DNA of 64,000 bases from Yamagishiella unicocca. Lineage: Eukaryota; Chlorophyta; Chlorophyceae; Chlamydomonadales; Volvocaceae. This document shows, one piece after another, positions 23,595 through 33,900 of this stretch (its first letter is position 1; every line of letters starts with the position of its first letter). The notes under the pieces are model-generated. The model did not search any database. It saw only the letters and a list, made by a program, of their open reading frames with translations, and had not been told where the DNA came from. The translations under genes and the position numbers were made by a program. The DNA lies in the NCBI GenBank assembly GCA_003116995.1, contig BDSL01000091.1, positions 186,001-250,000 on the forward strand, written 5' to 3'.

Positions 23595-23842
23595 CTCGAC
23601 CACGCGTTTGCAACTCGTCCCCATCGGCTTCTGTCGCGGACTCGTCCACCACGTTGTCCTCGAACTCCTCGGTCTCTGACGAATTCGGATCGTCTGCGTC
23701 CGTTTGCGAGCCTTCCGACGTTTCTGACTTTTGTGCCCAAGGCTCTACATATGATAGCTTTTTTACGATGCGCCCCGCTCTGGTTGTGGCTTGATCAGCC
23801 GTCAATCCCTCCATTTTCAAGAGTGCGTCTGGCCAGAGCAGT
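23595..23842 (-). CDS. Possible acidic exon upstream of the helicase-like fragment
   Basis: In the frame that reads ALLKMEGLTADQATTRAGRI the segment is rich in Glu, Asp and Ser (ETEEFEDNVVDESATEADGD) and ends at a GTATGAG donor (23594 downwards). Codon use and composition look protein-like, but there is no recognisable domain. It would be in the right order to precede the 22772-23275 fragment, though I could not close the phases. Confidence 0.25.
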
Positions 23843-23914
23843 TCAATGGTAGATTGACAGCACGGAGTTGGACGCTCCTTGCCTCCCCGAGCTGCCACCG
23901 GTTCAAGTGTTTCG

Positions 23915-24110
23915 CAGCAACAGTGGGTCCCAAACGCAAGGAAGTGCAGTGCCGTAGATCGATCTCTACAAAGTGGCCGAAAACAATGCGGAAAAGGGAC
24001 AGAAACAAACTTTCCAGTGGGTCCTTGTAACCTTTCAAGACATCGATTCATTACCATTATTGTTGTAACGGTTACAGTGGGTTCCAGACCAAGAGGTAGA
24101 ACCATCTTGT
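23915..24110 (-). repeat. Composite dispersed repeat, parts B and A
   Basis: Part B (GTGGGTCCCAAACGCAAGGA to GTGGGTCCTTGTAAC) at 23915-24031 is followed, after 33 bp, by part A (TTGTTGTAACGGTTACAGTG to GGTAGAACCAT) at 24062-24105. It is nearly identical to the copy at 5185-5340. Confidence 0.85.
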
Positions 24111-24264
24111 TGTTCTTATAAAGCTTGCGTGCGAAAGGCCTCGGAGCTTTCCTTATCTGTATGTCCGTGACCTCTCGTTAACTCGCGGGTGTGTCCCGGG
24201 GTCAAGTGTGGTTGGTACTTGACGGCCCCTCCGGGGGTGCTGCAGTAATGTGTCTGGGACGTCG

Positions 24265-24320
24265 TGGTTGTTGCAACGGTTACAGTGGGTTCCAGACCAA
24301 GAGGTAGAACCATCGGGCGT
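24265..24320 (-). repeat. Dispersed repeat part A, short copy
   Basis: TTGCAACGGTTACAGTGGGT then TCCAGACCAAGAGGTAGAAC and CATCGGGC. It is about 50 bp long. Confidence 0.85.
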
Positions 24321-24999
24321 CGTGGTGCTAGCGGCTGTCATCGCGATGGAGGCTGGGTGGCGGCACATACATGGCGACTGCTGCTTTGAAGGCGTCGGAA
24401 GAGATCTCCCCTGGATTCAGTTTGCGTGGATGTGCGATTCGGCGCGGGGTTGTGGACTTTTGCCCGTTTGGCCGTTCGCGGCTCTTCCATTCTCGGGCGT
24501 CGTCCCCCATATCAGCCCCGGGACCAGCAGTGCGTGATCAACAGACCCGCGGTTCGCCAGCAGCCGAGCCCGGCCGCCAGCTCCTTTGGGAGTTGCTTGG
24601 CGGCTGGGTATGGCGGGGCTTGGCTGTACCAGGTTCCCCCGCTTCGGCAGATTGCGCGGCACTAGGGGTCCCGACAAGGGATGGGAAGGGGTTGACCCCC
24701 AACACCCTCTGTCATGGGTAGACGTGGGTAGTTCAGCAGGCTGGTTGTTTTGGTACGTAGAGGGGATGCTTGAACCGCGCTTGGGGTTTTGCTAATAGAT
24801 AGGGAGGCCATTTAGGCTACTTACTTTCCCCTAGTAGGTTGGTGCCGCTGTTTATTCTCCGGCCCCTTGGTCAGGGTGTCTGGTGGTTTGCCATATCTCG
24901 GCGGTCGGCTGGTTTGCCCTTCTTCCTGTGTCTCTCTTTCTGTAAGCATGAAAAGGCGTGACCGCGCATGACAATAAGGTGTACGTAGGAACCCCAGCT

Positions 25000-25195
25000 T
25001 ACACTTTCAGTGTCCGGCGGCATGCGCCCGATGGCTTTACCATGGTCTGGCGCCCACTGTCACAGTTATTCGCCTGTGGTTCAAGGACCCAATGGTCTGT
25101 TTTCCCCCCTCCTTTTTTGATTTGTTTTCGGCAATTGTGTGCATTAGCTTCCACGGCACTACTAGACTGGCATGCGTTTGGGACCCAAGGTGTTT
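25000..25195 (+). repeat. Composite dispersed repeat, parts A and B, degenerate
   Basis: CAGTGTCCGGCGGCATGCGC, GGTCTGGCGCCCACTG (part A end) and then AAGGACCCAATGGTC, TTGTTTTCGGCAATTGTG and GCGTTTGGGACCCAAGG (part B). It has the same arrangement as 39070-39240. Confidence 0.7.
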
Positions 25196-26279
25196 ATGAG
25201 CGGCGGCGGGGACCAAGGGCCCTGACCTGGGCGGTACCTGCAGCGGTGTCTTGGGCGCGTTCGAGCTGCATCCGTCGTGTCAAATGCTTAGTTTCATAGT
25301 CCCTAGCCGGGTGAAGCTTGCGTTCTATCTCCCCGTTTGAAAGCGCGCCCAACGCCCCTTATGCGAGGCCCTCGCCCGCACACATCCGAAGTCTCAATTG
25401 CTGGGCTGGCGAGACACTGCGTCGGGAGTGCCTCTTCGCGTACTGCAGGCGCCGGGTTGGTTCTATGCGCCGGCGAAAGGCCTTCGGTCAACTCGACCCC
25501 CAGACCACACCGCTTCGCGGCCTACGGGGTAAATCCAAAGATCAGCCTTTAGGAAGGACCACATACCTCGTCCTCCAACCCAAAATGATGTTTTTGGCGG
25601 GCTTCCGGCGCCCCTAATGGGCGCCCCCGGTATTAAAGGAGATTTAAATTGCTGGCATTTACGGTGAGAGAAGTGTGATCGCTTACTAGTCTTGGGAGGA
25701 TAGGAGTGATTTGTGATTGTGATTTGTTACATGTCGTACTGCCTCGCGCCAGTAGCATGCGTCCCCCCATAACGGACTTCCGTCAAAGGGCGCACATCTA
25801 AAACTAACACTTGCAAATCGAGATTATTCCCGTAATGACTCTGTTCGCGCTCGGATGATGGTGATGATGATGATGATGATGTTTACAAGTGACTTGTACG
25901 ATTCAGACGAGCCAGGAGGCTCATGAATCGCTTTAAAAGACGGGAACCGTCTTCTTCGTGAAGCAGATGATCGTGTATTTATTTTCGGTTTAGTATGCGT
26001 GGATGGAAGGGCGTGTGGAGGATGGGTTCGCGCGCTGTCCGGGACTTGACGACTGGCCTTGGCGTACCTGCTGGGTTGCTGGGTTGTGATTCTTGTGCGT
26101 GGGGAACCCGCGCGCTGTTCTGCATACCGGTAGGCTCCATCTGGTCCTGGGGCCGTTAGTGCTGGCTTGACCTTTCCAGAGCAGTAGCATGCAGCGCCAC
26201 CGGAAATGCCAACATAGCAGTAACGCCAGCATTATACTACGCAATTCGTCGCCTATGGGTGGGGGGAGCTTTCTTGGGC

Positions 26280-26520
26280 TGCCGGCGCCGGCCCGGTGTC
26301 CCCTCGCCTGCACCACTTCTGGAATTGCCCCCTTGCTCGTGCAATGTTCGGTTTTTCTGCCGGTCTATCTTGTCGGGGGCGAGGTGTCTTGGCCGCGGCG
26401 AGCGAGGTCCCTGTGCCTTCGGCGCGTTTCGGGGTGTCTGCTCAGGTGTGCTGGTCTTGCTGTGGTCCCCCTGCTTGGGTTAGGCCCGGCTTGCGTCTCT
26501 AAAGTCCAGGACATGGCCCC
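26280..26520 (+). pseudogene. Decayed L1-type ORF2 C-terminal fragment
   Basis: One frame reads SPRLHHFWNCPLARAMFG, which matches the HHFWECVVA segment near the C-terminus of the L1 copy at 28054-30139 (zinc-knuckle-like histidine/cysteine motif). Outside this stretch the frame is lost. It is an old, heavily mutated insertion. Confidence 0.4.
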
Positions 26521-27291
26521 CGCCCCTTCTTGTCCTGGGTAAACCGGGTTTGAGGTCACCTAAACACTTCATTTGTTGTGTCGTAAGGTATCTTAGGTCC
26601 CCAGCCTGTATCGTGAGGCGGCGTACCAGCGTAGCGCATTTGCGCGGTTTTCTCAGCTGGCGCTGTCTCGCATGGCCCCCCGTCTGCTACCATACTTTTA
26701 CAGCCAACCCAATTTGGTACCATGCACATGCTGCTATTCCTCTTACGTTGTAGGGAAGTGTGAGTTGCGCTCGTGTGGCCCACCTGCTCTAAAAAACGCC
26801 CGTTAGAGGGATCCCTTGATAAGCATCTGCCAGGTGGCAATCCTGTCCGTTCGCGGCTGCTATTTCCCGGTCCATTTGCGATCTTTTTGCGCACAGCTTC
26901 CCAGCCCCCGCTGTAAATTTCGTGTACTGGGGACTTTTATTCTGCTCCCGGCCGAGCGGAAATGCGGCCCGTCTCAGCTGTTTCTCCGGCCACTACATTT
27001 CGGCATCGGCGGTAGAATGTACGGGCTCGGTGCTCAAGTAGCACGGTCTCGGCCCTCACGACATACGATCTCGGCTTTTTTCAGCAGGGAATGGCATGTC
27101 GAGCATCCTCCGCGATGCCTCCCGACGCTCGCTTCTAATTTTGCCATTTAGAAGTGTCCGTCCTGTAATCGGTCATTTGGCTCTGCGTTCCGTCTGTGCT
27201 GCTCGTCCGACTCGTGTACACACGCTAAAATCGGCATCGGCGGTAGTTTCGTACGGACTCGTCTGGGGAAAATCTCGCTACAATGGTCTGC

Positions 27292-28033
27292 TTGCGTGAC
27301 GAGCTTGTGGAGGCGATGGGGGGCGCGGTTGTCCTGCTCCCGCAGCATTTGTGGCTGGGTCGGCCCCCGTTGGGGGTGCACCCGCTTGTTTGGGATGTGG
27401 TGTGCTTGGCGGCCGTCGCGGCGTTGGGTTTGGGGCTCCGCCTCCTGTTTCGGGTGCAGGCTGGGGCCCCCGGGGGGCGCATGCCGGTGGTGCGGGTGTG
27501 CGCCGCGGTGACGGCCGACTTCTGGGCCCGCCTCAGTGCGTTTGCCGAGCTGGGGCTGGCCCCCCGCGGGTGGGGGGCCGTCCCGTCCGATCACCCCTTC
27601 CTCGCCGCCTCGCCCGCGGGGGAGGTGGTCTTCCCGGGCCGCCCGGGTGCCGAGGAGTGACCCGACGGCTGACTCGGGTGCGATTTTCTGGGCCTTAGGC
27701 CCCCGCTCTGCTGCCTTTTGTGGGTGCTTTTGGGTTCTGGGGCTTGGGGCCCCCGTTTTGCCGGAACGCGTTCCTCGCGTCTCGCTGCTGGCTTGGTGCA
27801 GGTGGTTCGTGTTGTCTGGACGCGCTTGTTCTCCTCCCCGTGCTTTGAGTTGTGTGTGCTGCCTTCTCCGTGTCCTCGTGTTTGGCTGCCTTCGGCTTTT
27901 GCCCCCTCCCGGCCGGTGAGGGCGGGCTCTTTTGCCCAGTGACCCGTGTCGTGGTCTGGCCCATCGGGCCCGCCTGGTTGCGCTTCCGCGCTTGAGCCGT
28001 TCTGGCTCCCTTGTAATACTCGCATTCTGCTTA
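27292..28033 (+). mobile_element. 5'-truncated L1-type retrotransposon copy 1 (3' end only)
   Basis: These 742 bp are identical, apart from one substitution seen at 27713, to 29771-30512. They encode the last 123 codons of an L1 ORF2 (frame from LRDELVEAMGG to GAEE, stop at 27658-27660) and then the 3' untranslated region ending CTTGTAATACTCGCATTCTG. The copy lacks all upstream ORF2 domains and joins copy 2 through a doubled TCTGCTTATCAGT. Confidence 0.85.
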
Positions 28034-30512
28034 TCAGTTCTGCTTATCAGTTCTGTCCCCCGCTTCCTGGCGGCCATGGACACCTTCCACGCCGCGTCGG
28101 GCCAGCAGCTCAACCTCCGCAAAGTGAAGCTCCTGCCCCTGCCCGGTGGCCCCCGAGCCATCCCTGCCGCCGCCCCGCCCCCCGCCTGCCCCACGGCCGC
28201 CAGTGCCCCTCCCCTCCCCCCCACCCCGGTGGCCACTGCCGCCCCCCTGGCCGCCCCCGACGCCGGCCTGGCGCCCCGCCTCGCTGTCGTCCCCTCCGCC
28301 TCCACCCTCGGCATCACCTTCACCGCGGGCGCCCCTGGACCGTACCCTGTGGACCTCGACCGGGTCTACAGCCGTCTGCAGCGTGCTGCCACCCTGCCCC
28401 TCTCTGCCTTCGGCCGCGCCTTCGCCGCCTCGGGCTATGCCCTCAGCCGTGTCCTCTACCACATGGAGTTCGTCGGCCTCCCCCCCCCTGGCCTGCGGGC
28501 GGCCCTTCAGGCCACCACCGCCGCCTTCGTCGACCGCCGCTGCACCCCCGCCGCGCATCAGGCCCGCACCAACCGTGTACCTGCCGGAGCCGGCCTGCTC
28601 TACCTCGCCCTGCCCCCCTCCGCTGGCGGCTTCGGCCTCCTCCCTCTCGAAGCCCACGTACGGGCTCGCCACGCCGTCCTGGCCGTGCGAGGCCTGGCCG
28701 GCGCGTGTGGCCTCCTGCCGTCTGCCCCCCAGTGGCCCCAGCTCCTCCTCGCCCTCCTGCGCCACGGCCACCCCGCGGCCCACCCCCTGTGCCTCCTGCC
28801 CCTCCACGGCGACGCCCGCACCACCGCCGCCCCGCTGGTGCTCGGCCGGCCCCTCCCACGGGGCTCCCCGGCCCTCGCCCCGCTGATTACAGCGCTCGCC
28901 CATCTCCCGCCCATCACCATCCTGGACCCCACACTGGCCGCCCCGGGACCCTGGTGCTTCTCGGCGCCCCTCTGGGGCAACCCCCTCCTGGTCGATGCCA
29001 CCGGCCGGGGCCTGGAGACCGACTTCCCCGACCTCGCCCAGCTGCGTGGGCTTGATACGGTGGGTGTCGCCGTCCAGTGCTACAATGCCCTGGGCCGGGT
29101 CCGGACGGCCCTCGCTGTCGCCGCTGCCGGGGGGCCCCCCGCCATACGCTGTACCGAGTACCTGCGGCTCGACGTCCTCCGCGACGTCCTCCGCCTCTCC
29201 CCCGCCCACCCCGTCCCGGCCTCCATGCGGGATGGGGCCACGGGCCTGGCCCGCGTCGACGCCCTCGTTGGCCGCCTTCCCGCCACCTGGGCCATCGCGG
29301 CCCTCCTCGTTCTGGCGGCCCCGGGGGGTGCGGCTGCCGCCCCCCCCGCTGCGGACGCCTGGGGCCGCCTGGCCCGCTGTGTCGGCTGGCGGGTGGGCCC
29401 CGCGGCCATTCCCCTTGTCTCCCTCACCGTCAAGTCGGCTACCATCCTGCAGCTCGGCCCAGCCTTCGCTGCTCTGGCGGCTAAGCATACGGCCTTCCTT
29501 CAGGAGGCCTGGGAGGCTCCCCTTCCCCCGGCAGCCCTGGCCTCCACCCTCCGGGACTTTCAGGCCACTCTGGTGCGCCTCTGGCGTCTTCGCTGGGACA
29601 ACACGCACAAGGAGCCCCTCTGGCGGCTCGCCATGAACGGGTTCCATGGCTTCCCCATGCACGCGGCCCTCCTGGCGCGGGGGTCGCCCACGACCCCCTG
29701 CCCGTGCGGAGCGTCCATGGCCACGGGCCGCCGGCGCCACCACTTCTGGGAGTGTGTGGTGGCCTTGTCATTGCGTGACGAGCTTGTGGAGGCGATGGGG
29801 GGCGCGGTTGTCCTGCTCCCGCAGCATTTGTGGCTGGGTCGGCCCCCGTTGGGGGTGCACCCGCTTGTTTGGGATGTGGTGTGCTTGGCGGCCGTCGCGG
29901 CGTTGGGTTTGGGGCTCCGCCTCCTGTTTCGGGTGCAGGCTGGGGCCCCCGGGGGGCGCATGCCGGTGGTGCGGGTGTGCGCCGCGGTGACGGCCGACTT
30001 CTGGGCCCGCCTCAGTGCGTTTGCCGAGCTGGGGCTGGCCCCCCGCGGGTGGGGGGCCGTCCCGTCCGATCACCCCTTCCTCGCCGCCTCGCCCGCGGGG
30101 GAGGTGGTCTTCCCGGGCCGCCCGGGTGCCGAGGAGTGACCCGACGGCTGACTCGGGTGCGATTTTCTGGGCCTTAGGCCCCCGCTCTGCTGTCTTTTGT
30201 GGGTGCTTTTGGGTTCTGGGGCTTGGGGCCCCCGTTTTGCCGGAACGCGTTCCTCGCGTCTCGCTGCTGGCTTGGTGCAGGTGGTTCGTGTTGTCTGGAC
30301 GCGCTTGTTCTCCTCCCCGTGCTTTGAGTTGTGTGTGCTGCCTTCTCCGTGTCCTCGTGTTTGGCTGCCTTCGGCTTTTGCCCCCTCCCGGCCGGTGAGG
30401 GCGGGCTCTTTTGCCCAGTGACCCGTGTCGTGGTCTGGCCCATCGGGCCCGCCTGGTTGCGCTTCCGCGCTTGAGCCGTTCTGGCTCCCTTGTAATACTC
30501 GCATTCTGCTTA
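28034..30512 (+). mobile_element. 5'-truncated L1-type retrotransposon copy 2
   Basis: This longer copy of the same family is inserted directly behind copy 1, in the same orientation. It begins within the reverse-transcriptase region and runs to the same 3' end (GCATTCTGCTTA at 30501-30512). The near identity of the two 3' ends implies insertion from closely related source elements within a short time. The G+C content is extreme (CCC runs), higher than the flanks. Confidence 0.88.
28054..30139 (+). CDS. L1-type ORF2 C-terminal half (reverse transcriptase thumb to CCHC)
   Basis: About 694 open codons. FHAASGQQLNLRKVKLLPLP is the segment that follows the catalytic YADD in non-LTR reverse transcriptases, and STLGITF and SGYALSRVLYHMEF are typical of L1 thumb regions. 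Near the end, TPCPCGASMATGRRRHHFWE forms the usual C-x-C/H-x4-C cluster. The endonuclease, finger and palm catalytic motifs are absent because the copy is 5'-truncated, so it cannot act by itself. The open frame extends upstream to 27932 only by reading through the 3' untranslated region of copy 1. A 569-codon frame on the opposite strand is a composition artefact. Confidence 0.88.
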
Positions 30513-30941
30513 AAAAAGTTACCGTCTAGGACGTTTTTGAGACAAGAAAATAATAGATGCTTCAAGACTACGAAAACGGATGCCAAACTTCACAAAAGTA
30601 CTCAGCCAACATTTGCCATACCCAAATTTGCCAACCCAAATTTAGCGGGAAACACCAACGTTGTAGTAAAGACTCAAGTGGTAGTCCCAATCTTGCTAGA
30701 TCTCCGTGCGCTCGGATAGGTAATGACTCTGTTCGCGCGCGGATAGGAGGATTGCGACCGTCGTACAACGTCCCGAACATTTAAGTCTCTGCGAGTATAA
30801 AACATAACAAAAAAATGCGAGTATGAAAATTAGCTGTCGCAGCAAGGAAGCACCTTGTGGAGTAAGACAGCCTACTCCGTAAATTGTCGCTTTGAGCTGT
30901 ACATCTGCCGGCCTTGCATTCCGCCGTGAGTGTTCGAAGCC
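30513..30941. other. Intergenic, probable promoter of the WSC/LamG gene
   Basis: AT-richer sequence between the L1 tail and the start codon at 30942. It holds the second copy of TAATGACTCTGTTCGCGC (30720). No clear TATA box could be assigned. Confidence 0.4.
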
Positions 30942-33900
30942 ATGGGGAGGCAGCGGGCTTCATTAGTTTGGCCGCTATTCCTGCCATTATTGCTGCTCAT
31001 TTCGTCTGCAAGTCTGATTGCAGCAAGAACTACACGAGGTGCGTATCAAAATCCGTCCTTCAAAATCAAATTTTACCTGCCTTGATTGCTTGGCGAGGCT
31101 TGGCGCCCTAGGAATGGACGGAACATGCAACATGTACGCTTAGTTTCCTTCCATACTGTCTATGAAAGGATTATGAAATGTAACCTCGCTCATTGCCTGC
31201 TGCGTGCCTCGGCTGCCTTTTGGCTGCTGCCGCATACGCCGTGGCGGCTTCGTGCATCACCTGCTGCATGCTTCACATACTGCTGCACTTGCTTGGCCGC
31301 TTGCATGCCTGGTTCCACTTCGGCAGGCTTACTGACGTCGCGGTGCACCAAGGGCCCGTCCTACTATTGGTACGAGGATGGAAACGTCCTGGGCGCAGGC
31401 CGCTGTGCTGTTGGCGGCGACAGCTGCGAGTGCGATGGGATGCGAACATGCTCCCCGGCTGGATCCTGCAAAGGAGTGCCACGAGATCCTGACGACTTCA
31501 ACAATAATCAGCCGTATGTGGCGCCTCCACTGGACCAAGATCCGCCGGCCACTACTCCCCCCGGCCCTGGCATGGGTAGGGGCGCGGAAAATCTATGCGC
31601 ATAAAAGCAATTTGTAGGGCATGTATGTGTATATACATGCATTGGGGATTTTTTATATTTCGTTATAGGATTGTCGGCAAGAGATGTGTCCTACCTGGGT
31701 GCGTGATGGCCGCCGCTTGTCCATCTCTTGTGTAAACCCTGTGTGGTGTGCAGATGCATGGCCTGCTGAACTTGTATCTTGTCCTTGTCTGCATGTGTAC
31801 ATTTCTGTATACGTGAGGCTTCCTGCAGGACCCCGTCGGACTGTATGTAGGTCGATGCGAGCGGCACTGATCACCATATTTGCCATGCATGGCCTCGCGC
31901 CCCCCCTTCATGCACTTGCTTGCTAGCGCATGCAGGGGTCATACATGTAGGATGCTTCGGAGACATGGAAACCCGGGCGCTTCCAGTGATGCTCATGTCA
32001 TCAACAAGCATGACCGTGGAATCATGCTTAATGCTTGCAACGGCCCAAGGTGCGCGCGCACTTATGCTGCCCAACCGCGTGCTGACTCATTTATGCATGT
32101 GTGACTTATTACTTACTCGGGTTTCCAAATTCGCGCCTGTCCGTCTGTTGCTTGAGCTGGCGGGAAGTGTAAAACCCTTAAAAACCCTCGGGCGCGCGTT
32201 CTGAAGGAAGTGATACGTAAGTAGCGGTTGTTTCAAGCAAGGCCCTCCCCCTTATTATCTGTTCCCGCAGCCGTAGCCGCTCCTGCTGTTTGCCATATCA
32301 GAAGGTGGCTAGCGAAACCCTAGGTGGTTATCATCTGTTGCCATTTTTTTGTAGATACACGTACACGCACACTCAGCTGCGCGCCAATCGCGCACCCGCC
32401 AACCCACAGGCTACTCGTACTTCGGCGTGCAGTACGCTGTTGAATGCTGGGCCGGTAACGATTTGGCCAAGGCGTTGTCCTATGGGTCGTCTGGAAACTG
32501 CTTCATGCCTTGCTCTGGCAATTATCAGCAGACCTGTGGCGGCCCTTTGGCGAACAATGTTTATATCGCCAAGTCAGGTAACGACTTAGCCATCCCGCAT
32601 ATATACGTCGACATCTGCATACGCGATTGTCACTAAAACTTACCTTCCTCCACCTCTTTAAAATGCACGCAAGTAAGCAGTACTGCGCATATATAGTCAT
32701 AAGACGAACAACATCACGGATATGAGCTCCTCGTAGATAGAGTGTTATTCTTACAACTAACATGCGCCCGATGGTTCTACCTCTTGGTCTGGAACCCACT
32801 GTAACCGTTACAACAACTAACAGGTTGTGCCTGCATGCCCCTGCTGGTGGCTGTGCGTAGATTCGTTTTCACTACCCAGCCACCTGCGGCCAGAGGTTGC
32901 ACACTTCGACGCGGCGACTCGAGTGGGCATCTACGCCGTCTACCCAGGCCAAGCGGGAGGATCGACGGTACAAACGTGGGACGACATGTTGGACTCATCC
33001 CTGTGGCAGCCATGGCCACGTAACAGGCTGTATCTTTCTGGGGCTTGCACCATGAGCGCCGAAGAACCCATTGCGATTAACTTTGATGGGAGCAGTTGCT
33101 TTGCAACCTTGAGTGACGACCTTCCCTCCACCTGGAGCTCTGCCTCCACCAGCGCATTCACGGCAGTGTGGATTGGCCGACTTAACCGGCAGTCAGCTGA
33201 CCAGATGTTCGTCACCCTCAGCCGCACTTCGTATGACTTCGACCGTCAACTATACTGGGGCACGAACCGCGCCTTCACGTACTCATACGAAGTTGGGATG
33301 GGTGTTGATACGGACGATACCAATGTGGTTCCGTTACCGCCCGCTGGCGAATGGACCATGGAGGTCCTGACGCGCACTGAAGGAGCCGAGCTGGCCACAT
33401 ACTACCGCTACTATGGGCGCAGGGCTGCACTGCAGTCTTGGCAGCTTCCAAGCCGACCGTGCGAAGTGTTCCCAGATGCACTTGTGGTCGGTGCGGATTT
33501 GCGCGACAGGAACAAGTACCTCGACGGCCAGATGGCTGTTTTGCTGCTCTACAACAGGGCCCTGGCGGATGAAGAGGTTAAAGAGTTGACGTCAATTTAT
33601 GAGAAGCGCTTTGGGTGGGACGCCGTGTTACAGCCATCACCACCGCTTCCTTTCTTACCGCCTCCTCCACATCGTACTCATCCAGGTGAATGGCAAGCTG
33701 GAAACTGTGAAATTTGGCAGGCTGCCGCGATATACTGTGTTTATTTGTGGTTGCCTTTACAGATATAGCCTTGCATATATGTGTATGTTGCCAGCAGCAC
33801 GCCGGCTCGCAAGCCCTTCGTTAGCACACACGCACACACACATGACTAAATCGCTATCTGTTAATTTTTTATGATGACGAGCAGGCTGCTATGTTGGGTG

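Larger units (their letters stand above)
24321..27291. other. Repeat-derived region without intact genes
   Basis: Contains a composite repeat copy (25000-25195), an ATG/GAT microsatellite (25855-25882), a decayed L1 tail (26280-26520) and two copies of TCGGCATCGGCGGTAG about 230 bp apart (27000 and 27230). A 20-base phrase, GTAATGACTCTGTTCGCGC plus T, at about 25832 recurs at 30720. No coherent gene model was found. Confidence 0.5.

Noticed and set aside
22772..23842. Helitron (helicase-bearing transposon)
   Set aside because: Only a helicase-like Walker B neighbourhood is visible. There is no Rep HUH motif, no CTRR end with hairpin and no TC start that I could find.
5235..24313. Minus-strand ORFs sharing the N-terminus MVLPLGLEPTVTVTT as a gene family
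   Set aside because: The shared peptide is simply the translated part A repeat. Downstream sequences are unrelated or repeat-derived.
28034..29743. 569-codon open frame on the minus strand
   Set aside because: It is antisense to the L1 ORF2. It is Gly/Arg/Glu-rich as expected from the complement of CCC-rich codons and shows no domain.
27292..30512. 742-bp direct repeats as LTRs of an LTR retrotransposon
   Set aside because: The repeats contain the C-terminus and stop of an L1-type ORF2 plus its 3' untranslated region and do not begin TG or end CA. Two nested 5'-truncated L1 copies explain them better.
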